This document shows positions 32,586 to 41,221 of a DNA stretch of 64,000 nucleotides, piece after piece. A program made the position numbers and the translations under genes. Position 1 is the first letter of the stretch; the number at the start of each line of letters is the position of its first letter. The stretch spans positions 186,001 through 250,000 of the forward strand of contig NZ_VIRL01000001.1 of the NCBI RefSeq assembly GCF_006874465.1. The letters are read 5' to 3'. The notes under the pieces were generated by a model, which saw only the letters and a list, made by a program, of their open reading frames with translations, searched no databases and was not told the DNA's origin. Origin of the DNA: Microbispora bryophytorum (lineage in GTDB: Bacteria; Actinomycetota; Actinomycetes; Streptosporangiales; Streptosporangiaceae).

Positions 32586-34007
32586 ATGCGACGAGCAGCG
32601 ATCTACTGCCGGATCAGCCAGGACCGCGAGGGCGCAGGGTTGGGCGTCGCCCGCCAGGAAGCCGACTGCCGAGCCCTGATCGGCCGCAAGGGTTGGGTCA
32701 TGGTGGACGTCTACCCCGACAACGACGTCAGCGCCTACTCCGGAGCCCCACGCCCGGCCTGGAAGCGTCTGCTGGCCGACATCGAAGACGGGACGATCGA
32801 TGCCATCGCCTGCTGGCACGTGGACCGGCTGACCCGTTCCCCGCGTGAGCTGGAGAACGTGATCGACCTGGCCGACCGGCGCGGCGTGGAGCTGGCCACA
32901 GTCACCGGAGAGATCGACCTCGCGACGCCAACCGGTCGTCTGATCGCCCGGATGCTTGGAGCCGCCGCCCGGCATGAGGCCGAACACAAAGCCGAGCGGC
33001 AGAAACGCCAGCGCCGCCAGAGTGCCGAGGCGGGCAAGGTCTCCGGCGGCGGGACGCGCCCGTACGGCTATGCCGAGGACCGCATCACGGTCATCGATGA
33101 GGAAGCCGAGGTGATCTGCGAGGCCGCCCGGCGGGTGCTCGCTGGAGAGTCGCTGTCGAGCGTGTGCCGGGAATTCCGCAAGCGCGACATCATGACGTCG
33201 ACCAGGGGTCACTGGGTCCCGACGACGTTGCGCCGGCTGTTGGCCTCGGCGCGGATCAGCGGACGGCGCGAGCACACGCCCCACAGCGCTTCTGAGAGCA
33301 CGCGCCCGCTGCTGGGCGTGATCGTGGCCGATGCCGTCTGGCCCGCCATCATCAGCGCCACCGACTCCGATCGTCTGCGCACGTTGCTGAGCGATCCGGC
33401 CCGTGACTTCCGCGCCCAGGCCGCCACCGGACGGACCTATCTGCTGTCCGGGATTTTGCGGTGTGGCCGGTGCGGGTGGCGGATGAACGGCCGCCCCCGT
33501 TCCGGCGTGCCGCGCTATGTGTGCCCGAACGTGCCCGGCACCGCGTCCTGCGGCGGCGTGGCCACCAACGCCGCCCGCACCGACGAGCACGTGCGGGACA
33601 TGGTGTTGACCGCGCTGGACTCTCCCGAGCTGGCCAAGCGGGTACGCCACCAGGCCGGAGACGACGACGGCCTGGCCGAGGACGTGCGAGCGGATGAGGA
33701 GCAGTTGGAAGAGCTGGCCCAAGCGTGGGCCGCCCGTGAGATCAGCCGCAAGGAGTGGATGGCCGCCCGTGCCCCGATCGACGCGCGGTTGGAGAAGTCC
33801 CGCGCTCAGCTGGCCCGTATGTCGCGCGCGTCCCCGCTGCTGGGCTTCATCGGCACCGCGGAGGAGATGGTGAACCGGTGGGAGGCGATGAACGTCTCCC
33901 AGCAACGAGCGATCATCTCCGCGACCGTCCGCACGGTCGTAGTCGGAGTGGCCAACCCGCGCAAGCGCTGGGATCCGGACCGCTTCACCTTCGACTGGAT
34001 CGCCTAA
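32586..34007 (+). CDS. Large serine recombinase (site-specific integrase)
   Basis: A 473-aa recombinase. The catalytic domain begins RRAAIYCRISQDREGAGLGV with nucleophile Ser11 and Arg9; HVDRLTRSPRELENVIDLAD follows. The recombinase domain spans about 160-260 (GGGTRPYGYAEDRITVIDEE; HWVPTTLRRLLASARISGRR), then a zinc ribbon (LRCGRCGWRMNGRP...CPNVPGTASCGG) and a coiled coil. It looks complete. It is the only intact recombinase in the msrA-repeat island and lies 0.8 kb from copy B, so it is the best candidate for moving the blocks. A relic of a paralogue is at 45018. Confidence 0.93.
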   Translation: MRRAAIYCRISQDREGAGLGVARQEADCRALIGRKGWVMVDVYPDNDVSAYSGAPRPAWKRLLADIEDGTIDAIACWHVDRLTRSPRELENVIDLADRRGVELATVTGEIDLATPTGRLIARMLGAAARHEAEHKAERQKRQRRQSAEAGKVSGGGTRPYGYAEDRITVIDEEAEVICEAARRVLAGESLSSVCREFRKRDIMTSTRGHWVPTTLRRLLASARISGRREHTPHSASESTRPLLGVIVADAVWPAIISATDSDRLRTLLSDPARDFRAQAATGRTYLLSGILRCGRCGWRMNGRPRSGVPRYVCPNVPGTASCGGVATNAARTDEHVRDMVLTALDSPELAKRVRHQAGDDDGLAEDVRADEEQLEELAQAWAAREISRKEWMAARAPIDARLEKSRAQLARMSRASPLLGFIGTAEEMVNRWEAMNVSQQRAIISATVRTVVVGVANPRKRWDPDRFTFDWIA

Positions 34008-34046
34008 TACTCCAACGTCATTTGATCGGCCGACTGGCTTGCTCGG

Positions 34047-34570
34047 CTAGCTCATGAAGAAGATCATGGCCGCGAGGCTTGCCCCCATGGCCAGGTGCTC
34101 CCAATGGAGCAGGTCCGTGATCGGTCGATTGCGCAGCCGGACGAGTGCGGTCGCCATCCAGCAGAGGTAAGCCGCCGTGGCGGCGCGCGTAGCAACACGA
34201 GCGCCGCGTCATGGCCGGTGACGGTGCCGTGGTCCGTCCGGGGCCCGGCGGTCATGTGGTGAGTAGCCATCGACTCGCCGTGTTGATGCATCAGCACGGC
34301 GAGCGCCATGAGCACGGCCCCGGCCATACGGTGCCACTCCAGCTCCGGACCGCGCTCGGTCGGACCGCCGACGACGATTGCCACCGCCAAGGCCAGGAGC
34401 AGCAGCGTGCCCGCGTGCTGCACAACCGGTGCGGCGTCGAGGGTCACCGCGACCATGACAGCCACCGTCGCACCCGCAAGCATTCGGGCTCTGCGGGAAG
34501 CGCCCGCCCGCGGCACGACGCAGCAGCAGGCTGACACCGCGGCCGACCCGAGCATGATCACCTCGATCAT
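34047..34570 (-). pseudogene. Frameshifted small membrane protein (DUF5134-like)
   Basis: From ATG 34570 the protein has hydrophobic segments (VIMLGSAAVSACCCVVPRAG; MLAGATVAVMVAVTLDAAPV; AGTLLLLALAVAIVV) and a His/Met-rich stretch (LMHQHGESMATHHMTAG). Near 34185 the reading frame becomes arginine-rich, while the neighbouring frame continues sensibly as ATAAYLCWMATALVRLRNRP and ends LAAMIFFMS at 34047. A one-base change in a run of GC repeats would explain this; it could also be a sequencing error. The similarity to DUF5134 is a guess from composition. Confidence 0.6.
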
Positions 34571-34577
34571 CAGGACG

Positions 34578-35285
34578 TCATCGCGGTGCGACGCCGGGGC
34601 GTGACCATTGCGCGGTGGGGCGGCCGTTGAGACGCCACGGGTGCCCGGTGACCCGCGGCCAGCCTTCAGGCGAGTTTTCCCAGTTCTCCTGCCGGCCGTA
34701 CACTGTGAGGTCCAGGGCGTGGTAGGTGGTCATCAACGCCTCCACGCCCCGCCCGGTGGTCCAGTAGGTCTCGTAGACCTTGTCGCCGTCGCGCAGGTAG
34801 CACGCGATGAACCCGAAGTCACGACCGTCGGCCAGAGCCGGGTCGGAGTCTTTCGCCGAATACCAAGGGAACCTATAGCCCATGAACTCCGCGAACGGGG
34901 CACTTTCGTCGTAGGGACCCTCGCAGAACACGGCGTAGGTGACGTCCCGAGCGTGCAGGTAGTCCAGCATCCGCATGTGACAGGTCGAGAAGGTGCACCC
35001 CTCACACTGATGCTCGTACGGTTTGCCGTCGTGCCACATGTGGAAGTAGGCGATGAGCATCCGGCGGCCCTCGAACACCTCCACCAGCGGGGTGTCCCCG
35101 CCAGGGCCCCGCACCGTCACCGTCGGCATCAAGGTCATCGGCAGCTGACGACGAGCGGCTGCGATCGCGTCTCCTTCGCGGGTATGGGCCTTCTCCCGGA
35201 CCAGCAGTTCGTCGCGCTCGCGCAGCCAGGTCTCCCGGTCGACGACCGGGGGCGCGGCGGCGCTGGACGCGGGGGTTGCCGTCAT
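34578..35285 (-). CDS. DUF899 thioredoxin-like protein
   Basis: A 235-aa protein of the DUF899 family: WLRERDELLVREKAHTREGD near the start, AYFHMWHDGKPYEHQCEGCT with a CEGC thioredoxin-like motif, and DFGFIACYLRDGDKVYETYW. Members are thought to be thiol-disulfide oxidoreductases. ATG 35285 has AAGGAG. It is divergent from an ECF sigma factor gene across a gap with a 21-bp perfect palindrome, which suggests joint control. Confidence 0.9.
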   Translation of the reverse strand: MTATPASSAAAPPVVDRETWLRERDELLVREKAHTREGDAIAAARRQLPMTLMPTVTVRGPGGDTPLVEVFEGRRMLIAYFHMWHDGKPYEHQCEGCTFSTCHMRMLDYLHARDVTYAVFCEGPYDESAPFAEFMGYRFPWYSAKDSDPALADGRDFGFIACYLRDGDKVYETYWTTGRGVEALMTTYHALDLTVYGRQENWENSPEGWPRVTGHPWRLNGRPTAQWSRPGVAPR

Positions 35286-35343
35286 GGCTATCTCCTTCGT
35301 GGAGTGGGGATCGGTCACAGGTACAGACGACCGAGTCGGCGAT

Positions 35344-35364
35344 CGTCATCGGTGACCGATGACG
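35344..35364 (+). promoter_or_regulatory. 21-bp perfect palindrome between DUF899 and sigma factor
   Basis: CGTCATCGGT, one central G, then ACCGATGACG: a perfect 10-1-10 dyad in the 136-bp divergent region. It is a likely operator, but no DNA-binding regulator other than the sigma factor is adjacent, so the ligand is unknown. Confidence 0.65.
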
Positions 35365-35421
35365 GATGGGTCCGCGGTCGTCAGTACGGTTGTGAGGATC
35401 ACTCAGCCCCGGAGAAATCAC

Positions 35422-36348
35422 ATGTCCGACTCGCCTGATGAGCAGGCGGTCTGGCTGCAGCGCGCCTTCGACGAGCACCGGCGTGAGCTACACGTCCACT
35501 GCTACCGCCTCGCCGGGAACGTCACCGACGCGGACGACCTGGTGCAGGAGACCTTCCTGCGTGCCTGGCGGGCTCGCGACCGCTTCGAGGGTCGGGCTTC
35601 GGCACGCACCTGGTTCTACCGGATCGCCACGAACGTTTTCCTCGACAGCCGCAAGGCGGCCGGTCACCGGACGGTACCGTACGGTGATCCGCTGGAGTGG
35701 TCCATCGAGCTCGGTCCCTATCCCGACGCCCTGCTGGCCGACGATCCGCAGACCGGTCTCGCCGCCCGGGAGACCGTCGAGCTGGCCGTGATCGCAGCGC
35801 TCATGTACCTGCCGCCGCGGCAGCGGGCGGCCTTCGTGCTGCGCGACGTCTACGGTTGGACGCCGCAGGAGATCGCCGCCGCGCTCGACACCGCCGTAGC
35901 GGCCGTCAACAGCCTCCTCCAGCGGGCCCGCCACACCCTCCGGCGGCGCGCTCCGTCGGACCCGAAGGATTGGCGCCGCCCGCAGCTCACCAGTGAGGAC
36001 GAAGAGATCCTGCGCCGCTACGCCAACGCCAACGCGAAGGGCCCGGAGACGATCCGGGCACTGCTCGCCGAGGACGTACGGATCACGATGCCGCCCGAGC
36101 CGCCGGTCGTCGGGATCGACGCGGCCGCGGAGTTCCTCGGCCGACCGCTCGACTGGCGTACGTTCCCCACCTCGGCCAACGGGCGCCCGGCACTGATCAA
36201 CTATCTCCGCCGGCCCGGCAGCCCGCACTACGAGGCGTTGGTCGTCGACGTACTCCGAATCGAGAACGGGAAGATCGTAGAGAGCAACGCCTTCATCGGT
36301 GCCCGTCACGTCGCCGCCTTCAGCATGCCCGCCACACTCGAGCCCTAG
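35422..36348 (+). CDS. ECF sigma factor with C-terminal SnoaL-like domain (SigG/ECF41-like)
   Basis: A 308-aa sigma-70 family protein. Region 2 is LAGNVTDADDLVQETFLRAW and TWFYRIATNVFLDSRKA; region 4 is LPPRQRAAFVLRDVYGWTPQ with EIAAALDTAVAAVNSLLQRA. From about residue 200 a SnoaL-like domain follows (IRALLAEDVRITMPPEPPVV). In related ECF groups this domain replaces a separate anti-sigma factor and modulates activity. The divergent DUF899 gene is its probable target. ATG 35422 has GGAG. Confidence 0.88.
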   Translation: MSDSPDEQAVWLQRAFDEHRRELHVHCYRLAGNVTDADDLVQETFLRAWRARDRFEGRASARTWFYRIATNVFLDSRKAAGHRTVPYGDPLEWSIELGPYPDALLADDPQTGLAARETVELAVIAALMYLPPRQRAAFVLRDVYGWTPQEIAAALDTAVAAVNSLLQRARHTLRRRAPSDPKDWRRPQLTSEDEEILRRYANANAKGPETIRALLAEDVRITMPPEPPVVGIDAAAEFLGRPLDWRTFPTSANGRPALINYLRRPGSPHYEALVVDVLRIENGKIVESNAFIGARHVAAFSMPATLEP

Positions 36349-36359
36349 ACGAGTAAGTC

Positions 36360-36570
36360 TCAAGCTAAGTGGCCGAGTCTGCGCTGGTAGTGGGATCGTC
36401 GGGCTCGGGCTTGGGATGTTCGTCGCCAGGTTGACCAGTGCAGGGTGTGCTCTGGCGGTAGCGCCACGGCCAGGACGAAGGCGTTGAGGAGTCGGCGGAT
36501 CTCGGCGACGGTCAGCGCGATCATCTCCGGGTCGGCGTCAGGCTGCTGGGCGGTGGTGGCGGCGAGGATT
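36360..36570 (-). pseudogene. Transposase C-terminal fragment
   Basis: The minus strand codes EMIALTVAEIRRLLNAFVLA, then HTLHWSTWRRTSQARARRSH and YQRRLGH, the usual ending of a group of actinobacterial DDE transposases. No catalytic part is present. It is a relic inside the island. Confidence 0.55.
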
Positions 36571-36588
36571 GTCAGGACGGCCAGGGCG

Positions 36589-36666
36589 AACCTGTTCGAC
36601 AAGCTCGCCGTCACGAACCGCGTACAGGTGGCCATCGCCGCCTACCGCGCCGGCCTGGTCGACTGA
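36589..36666 (+). pseudogene. LuxR-type response regulator C-terminal scrap
   Basis: NLFDKLAVTNRVQVAIAAYR, then AGLVD and a stop, is the recognition helix end of a NarL/LuxR-type regulator. Nothing upstream continues the gene. It abuts the transposase fragment, which suggests a deletion junction. Confidence 0.55.
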
Positions 36667-36745
36667 CAGTGATGATGCGGATGAGCACCTCCCGCAGGGC
36701 TTGACCCATCGACCGACCTCGGGTCCGGAAACCCCCGATCCAGAG

Positions 36746-36775
36746 AGGTCGTCAGCCCGGTCGGGGCACCAGGTT
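36746..36775 (+). repeat. Partial msrA-3'-end repeat-like piece
   Basis: GAGGTCGTCAGCCCGGTCGG then GGCACCAGG matches the left part of copy G at 51896 (GAGGTCGTCAGCCCAGTCGG then GCACCAAG). The core and arm are missing. It may mark a worn junction that splits the long B-C block just before the ABC/two-component genes. The rest of 36349-36823 holds only the two scraps listed separately. Confidence 0.4.
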
Positions 36776-36823
36776 GTGAATTGCTCACTGTTTCCGTGAC
36801 CGCTCCTCACGAAGGATCGAGGC

Positions 36824-37792
36824 GTGGCAGCGATTCAGGTGAACCATCTCAGCAAGAGCTACAGCGGATTCCAGGCGGTCAACGACATTTCGTTCGAGGT
36901 CGAGGCGGGAACGGTCTTCGCCTTGCTCGGCCGCAACGGCGCGGGCAAGACCACGACGATAGAACTGCTCACCGGGTTCCAGAAGCCGGACACCGGTTCG
37001 GTCAGGGTGCTGGGCCTCGACCCGGTCAAAGACCGCGCCGAGGTGCGCGGCAACGTCGGCATCATGTTGCAGGAGGCCGGATTCTTCCCCGATCTGACGG
37101 CCGGGCAGACGGTCGAGATCTGGCGTGACTTCACCCCCGCCGCGCGCGCCGCGGGCGAGGCGCTGGAGTTGGCGGGCCTGACGGCGAAAGCGAAGACGAA
37201 GGTCCGGCAGTTGTCCGGCGGTGAAAAACGCCGCTTGGACCTGGCGCTGGCCCTGCTGGGCCGACCCGACGTGCTGTTCCTGGACGAGCCGACAACCGGC
37301 ATGGACCCCGAGGCCCGCCGCAACATCTGGGAGGTCGTCCGCGACCTCGCCGCCCGGGGCACGACCGTGCTGCTGACCACCCACTATCTGGAGGAGGCCC
37401 AGCAGTTGGCGACGAACCTGGCCATCATGGACAAGGGTGAGATCGTCGTCGAGGGCGGCATGGCCGAGACGTTGGCCGCACGGGTGGGGCGGGTCTCGTT
37501 CGAACTCCCGTCCATGATTCATTCCGGGGAGCTACCGTTTCCCGCGACCGTGCGGGGCAGGCTCGCCATTGCCCAGGCCGCCGATCCCGACCTGGCCGCC
37601 CAGACGCTGCTGGGGTGGGCGAGCGAACGCGGCCTGCGCCTGCGCGGCCTGGAGGTCCGGACGGCCTCGCTGGAGGACCTGTTCCTAGAGCTGGCCCGAA
37701 ACGACGAAATGTCGCAAAATAACGCGCCTGCCCGAAGCGACCATGGAACTCAAAGCGACCGCCCTGCCCGAAGGGGTGGCGCCCGTGCGTGA
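36824..37792 (+). CDS. ABC exporter ATP-binding protein
   Basis: A 322-aa ATPase of the DrrA/CcmA type: Walker A GRNGAGKTTT, Q-loop GIMLQEAGFF, signature RQLSGGEKRR, Walker B VLFLDEPTTGMD. The C-terminal extension (about 220-322) is usual in this drug/lipid exporter class. GTG 36824 is chosen from GGATCGAGG upstream. It overlaps the first permease by 50 bp. With two permeases, a kinase and a response regulator it forms a five-gene cassette. Confidence 0.92.
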   Translation: MAAIQVNHLSKSYSGFQAVNDISFEVEAGTVFALLGRNGAGKTTTIELLTGFQKPDTGSVRVLGLDPVKDRAEVRGNVGIMLQEAGFFPDLTAGQTVEIWRDFTPAARAAGEALELAGLTAKAKTKVRQLSGGEKRRLDLALALLGRPDVLFLDEPTTGMDPEARRNIWEVVRDLAARGTTVLLTTHYLEEAQQLATNLAIMDKGEIVVEGGMAETLAARVGRVSFELPSMIHSGELPFPATVRGRLAIAQAADPDLAAQTLLGWASERGLRLRGLEVRTASLEDLFLELARNDEMSQNNAPARSDHGTQSDRPARRGGARA

Positions 37793-38537
37793 CGTGCTGG
37801 CCGTGGCGCGGCTGGGCGGGCGGCTGTTCTGGGGCGACGGGCGGGCCGTCGGCGGCGTCGCGGTGCTCGGCGTCTGCCTGGGCGCGGGCCTGCCGTTGCT
37901 GATCGCCGCCTCGCTCAGGAGCCGCGACGTGGAGGTGGTGCTCGGCATACATCTCGGCATGCTCGCCATGGTCCTGACCATCGTCGCGACCACCCAGACG
38001 GCCGTGACGCTGTCGACCCGTCGGGAGATGCTGGTTCTCAAGCGGCTGCGCGCCTCGGGCCTGCGCGGGCGGGCCATCATCGGCGGTGAGCTGGTCAACA
38101 TCGTGGCGCAGGCCACTCTCCTGTCGGCCGTCGTCTCGGTGATCCTCTACACCTTCACCTACCTACCGCCGCCCGAGCTGCCGCTGCTGTTCGCGGCGTG
38201 CGTCGTCGCGGTGGCTGGGGTGCTGGCGACGATCGGCGCCGTCTTCTCGATCGTGACCCGCCGCCCTGACCTGAACGCCCCCGCCACGATCCCGTTCATT
38301 CTGGCCACCACGGTCGGGGCCGGAGGATATGGGCCGTTCGTCACCGGCCTCCTTCCCGGCTGGGTCCGGTGGACACTCGACCTGCTGCCGACCGGAGCCA
38401 TGGTCGAGATCGCGCGGCTCGCCTACCGGGGCGGCGAGCTCACGACGCTGACCGGGCCCGTTCTGAACCTGACCGTCTGGGCCCTCCTCGGCCTGGTCGC
38501 GGTCCGCTTCCTCTTCCGATGGGACCCACGTCGATGA
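37743..38537 (+). CDS. ABC-2 type exporter permease
   Basis: A 264-aa membrane protein with six hydrophobic segments, e.g. AVGGVAVLGVCLGAGLPLLI and VVAVAGVLATIGAVFSIVT. The LSTRREMLVLKRLRASGLRG motif between helices is characteristic of ABC-2 permeases. It ends overlapping the next permease (ATGA), with which it probably dimerises. Confidence 0.9.
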   Translation: MELKATALPEGVAPVRDVLAVARLGGRLFWGDGRAVGGVAVLGVCLGAGLPLLIAASLRSRDVEVVLGIHLGMLAMVLTIVATTQTAVTLSTRREMLVLKRLRASGLRGRAIIGGELVNIVAQATLLSAVVSVILYTFTYLPPPELPLLFAACVVAVAGVLATIGAVFSIVTRRPDLNAPATIPFILATTVGAGGYGPFVTGLLPGWVRWTLDLLPTGAMVEIARLAYRGGELTTLTGPVLNLTVWALLGLVAVRFLFRWDPRR

Positions 38538-39292
38538 GCCTCGCGGCCACCTACAAGCTGAGCGCCCTGCTGTTCTGGCGCGACAAGGGCATGCTGCCCG
38601 CCTCCGTGATCACCCCGCTGGGGCTGGCGATCGGGATGCCGGCGCTGATCCGCAACGTTCAGGCCGACGGTGTCACGGCAGCGGCGCAGATGTTCGTGGG
38701 GACGCTGGCGCTCATCCTCTCGGGGACCGCGTTCCTGAACATCACCGTCGCCCTGACCATGCGCCGTGACCAGCTCCTGCTCAAACGGCTGCGCACCACC
38801 CGGCTCACCGACCGGCAGATTCTCCTCGGCGAGGTGGCGAACACCGTCACGCAGACGGTCGCCCTCATGATCGTGTCAGCCGTGGCCGTACACCTCCTGG
38901 CCGCTGTGCCGCTGCCGAGGAATCCCGTGCTGTTCGCGGTGTTCGCGGTCGCGGGTTCGGCGGTGCTGGCGACGCTGGGGGTGGCCTGGACGGCCGCGAT
39001 TCCGCGCGGGGAGCTCGCGGCGCCCATGACTCTGCCGTTCTTCTTCCTGGCCGGCCTCGCGTCCGGAGCGATGGGTTCGATCAAGGACCTGTTGCCCTCC
39101 TGGCTGCGCCCATTCCTCGCCGCCCTGCCCACCAGCGCGGTGGTGGACGCGGTCCGCGCCTCCTACGGGCCCGGCACACTCGGCTCCGACCTGGTGGCGG
39201 CGGCCCTACCGACTCTGATTCTGGCGGTGTGGGCGGGGGTCGCGCTCCTGTCGATCAGGAGGTGGTTCCGCTGGGAATCCAGACGGTCATAA
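38534..39292 (+). CDS. ABC-2 type exporter permease, second subunit
   Basis: A 252-aa permease paralogous to the preceding one (ALTMRRDQLLLKRLRTTRLT; VFAVAGSAVLATLGVAWTAA). ATG 38534 overlaps the upstream TGA. Coupled expression with the ATPase and first permease indicates a heterodimeric exporter, likely for an antibiotic, lipid or peptide. Confidence 0.9.
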   Translation: MSLAATYKLSALLFWRDKGMLPASVITPLGLAIGMPALIRNVQADGVTAAAQMFVGTLALILSGTAFLNITVALTMRRDQLLLKRLRTTRLTDRQILLGEVANTVTQTVALMIVSAVAVHLLAAVPLPRNPVLFAVFAVAGSAVLATLGVAWTAAIPRGELAAPMTLPFFFLAGLASGAMGSIKDLLPSWLRPFLAALPTSAVVDAVRASYGPGTLGSDLVAAALPTLILAVWAGVALLSIRRWFRWESRRS

Positions 39293-39302
39293 TGGGGCGA
39301 TC

Positions 39303-40439
39303 ATGAACTCCACCTCCGCGCGGCGGCTTGGAATCGCGCTGATCGTCCTGGTCAGCGTCGGCTACACGATCATCCCCCTCGTGGTCTCCCTCATCACCAC
39401 CTCCGCGTCGCTCAACGCCCGGCTGCTCATGGTGCTGACCGCTTTCTACTGGCCGCACTTCCTTCATGTACGGCAGGCGTTCACGGGAACCCGATCCCGG
39501 TGGCTCCGCGCGACACTGGCGGTGCAGGTGGTCGCCACCTACCTGCCGGAGGCCGTCGGGTTCACCAACTGGTCGGCCGGGACCGCGCCGCTCCTGGCCG
39601 GGCCGGTGCTCCTGCTGCTCCCACTGCGTTGGGGCGGCGTCATGGTGATGACGATGGCGACGGTGGAGTTCTGGTGGCTTCAGGGCATCTGGCACAACGT
39701 GACCGGCTCGTTCTTCTACGCCCTCACCATTGTCATCACCGGCTCCATGATCTACGTCGTCGTGCGGCTGAGCCGGGTCACCGCCGAGTTGGAGCAGGCG
39801 CGGGCCGACCTGGCGGAGGCTGCCGTACTGAAGGAGCGGCTGCGGATCTCCCGCGACCTGCACGACGGGCTGGGCCACAACCTCACCGCGATCGTGTTGA
39901 AGGGCGACCTGGCCGCCCGGCTCATGGACCGCGATCTCTCCGCCGCGAAGACCGAGGTCGGCGCGTTGGTCCAAGTGGCGAGGGAGGCCGCGCAGGAGGT
40001 ACGTCAGGTGGCTCGCGGTTACCGCCGGATGACGCTCGCCGATGAGGTGCACCGGGCCGTGGCGCTGCTGGAATCCTCCGGCATCGGCTGCCAGGTCAAC
40101 CTCGCCGAGATCACCCCGTCCCGCGAGGCGGACGAGGCCCTCGCCTGGGCCGTGCGCGAGGGTGCCACGAACATTCTGCGGCACAGCCGCGCTACCACCT
40201 GTTCGATCACCACCTCGAACCGCGCGGGACGCACCCACCTGGAGATCGTCAACAACGGCTTCCAATCTGATGCCGCGCAGACCGCTACCGACCCGGTCGA
40301 TGACGGGCCCGAGAGTGCCCAGCCTCTTGGTGGCGGGCTGATCGGGCTGGTGGAGCGAGCCGCGCAGGTAGGGGGCACGGTTGAGGCCGGGCGAACGTCC
40401 GAGGACGGGTTCCGGCTGACGATGGAGGTGCCCACGTGA
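39303..40439 (+). CDS. Sensor histidine kinase, NarL/DesK type
   Basis: A 378-aa kinase. The N-terminal 155 residues hold about five membrane helices with no large external domain, as in kinases that sense membrane state. The phosphoacceptor is His187 in RISRDLHDGLGHNLT (HisKA_3). The ATPase domain has ALAWAVREGATNILRHSRA and GGGLIGLVERA. It overlaps the response regulator gene by four bases. It probably switches on the adjacent exporter when the membrane is stressed (inference). Confidence 0.92.
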   Translation: MNSTSARRLGIALIVLVSVGYTIIPLVVSLITTSASLNARLLMVLTAFYWPHFLHVRQAFTGTRSRWLRATLAVQVVATYLPEAVGFTNWSAGTAPLLAGPVLLLLPLRWGGVMVMTMATVEFWWLQGIWHNVTGSFFYALTIVITGSMIYVVVRLSRVTAELEQARADLAEAAVLKERLRISRDLHDGLGHNLTAIVLKGDLAARLMDRDLSAAKTEVGALVQVAREAAQEVRQVARGYRRMTLADEVHRAVALLESSGIGCQVNLAEITPSREADEALAWAVREGATNILRHSRATTCSITTSNRAGRTHLEIVNNGFQSDAAQTATDPVDDGPESAQPLGGGLIGLVERAAQVGGTVEAGRTSEDGFRLTMEVPT

Positions 40440-41041
40440 TCCGCGTCCTCCTGGCCGAGGACATGCACATGATCCGGGCCGCGCTCACCGCCCTGCTGCG
40501 CCTTGAGTCCGACCTTGAGGTGGTGGCCGAGGTGACGCGCGGGGACGAGATCGTCCCCGCCGCGCTGCGGGTGCGGCCGGACGTGGCGATCGTCGATATC
40601 GACCTGCCCGTCCTGGACGGCATCACCGCCGCCGCGCACCTGCGGGAGGTGCTCCCCACCTGCCGCATCCTGGTGCTGACCGCGATGGGCCAGCCGGGTC
40701 AGGTACGGCGGGCGTTGTCGGCAGGCATCGAGGCGTTCCTGGTCAAGGACGCACCCGGCGACCGCCTGGCCGACGCCATCAGGCGTACGGCGGCCGGGCT
40801 GCGGGTGCTGGACACGGAGTTGGTGGCCTCGGCGATGGAGTACGGAGAGAGCCCTCTCACCCCTCGCGAGGCCACGGTCCTGCGCGAAACCGCCCGAGGA
40901 GCGTCCGCCGAGGAGATCGCCGCCCGGCTGCACCTGTCGGCAGGCACCGTACGCAACTACCTCACCGGCGCGATCACCAAGACCGGCGCCCGTAACAAGA
41001 TCGACGCCATCCGAATCGCCGAGGACGCGGGCTGGCTGTGA
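40436..41041 (+). CDS. Response regulator, NarL/LuxR type
   Basis: A 201-aa regulator: receiver domain MIRVLLAEDMHMIRAALTAL with phosphoacceptor Asp54 (VAIVDIDLPVLDG) and the conserved Lys in LVKDAP; the C-terminal LuxR HTH is LTPREATVLRETARGASAEE, then IAARLHLSAGTVRNYLTGAI. GTG 40436 overlaps the kinase stop. Partner of the preceding kinase; likely target is the exporter operon itself. Confidence 0.93.
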   Translation: MIRVLLAEDMHMIRAALTALLRLESDLEVVAEVTRGDEIVPAALRVRPDVAIVDIDLPVLDGITAAAHLREVLPTCRILVLTAMGQPGQVRRALSAGIEAFLVKDAPGDRLADAIRRTAAGLRVLDTELVASAMEYGESPLTPREATVLRETARGASAEEIAARLHLSAGTVRNYLTGAITKTGARNKIDAIRIAEDAGWL

Positions 41042-41073
41042 ACCTCGGTTCGCCATACGACCTGCAGAGCCTG

Positions 41074-41190
41074 TCAGGCCTCGCCCGCCGTGAGGCCGAC
41101 CGGGCACAGGACGCCGATGCCGCGGAAGCCGTTCGGGTTACGGAACAGATACTGCTGGTGGTAGCGGTTTGTTCGAGGCAATGATCGGCT
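41074..41190 (+). repeat. msrA-3'-end repeat, copy C
   Basis: On the minus strand this reads YHQQYLFRNPNGFRGIGVLC, then PVGLTAGEA and a stop: a full MsrA C-terminal tail in frame, with no gene upstream. The arm GTAGCGGTTTGTTCGAGGCA then ATGATCGGCTGGCGCGAGG follows the core. It lies 33 bp after the response-regulator stop. Confidence 0.9.
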
Positions 41191-41221
41191 GGCGCGAGGT
41201 CGATCGAACGCACCCCAGAGA

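Noticed and set aside
34018..34212. 64-codon minus-strand frame as a gene
   Set aside because: It overlaps the broken membrane protein and has no homology; the third frame carries the sensible continuation.
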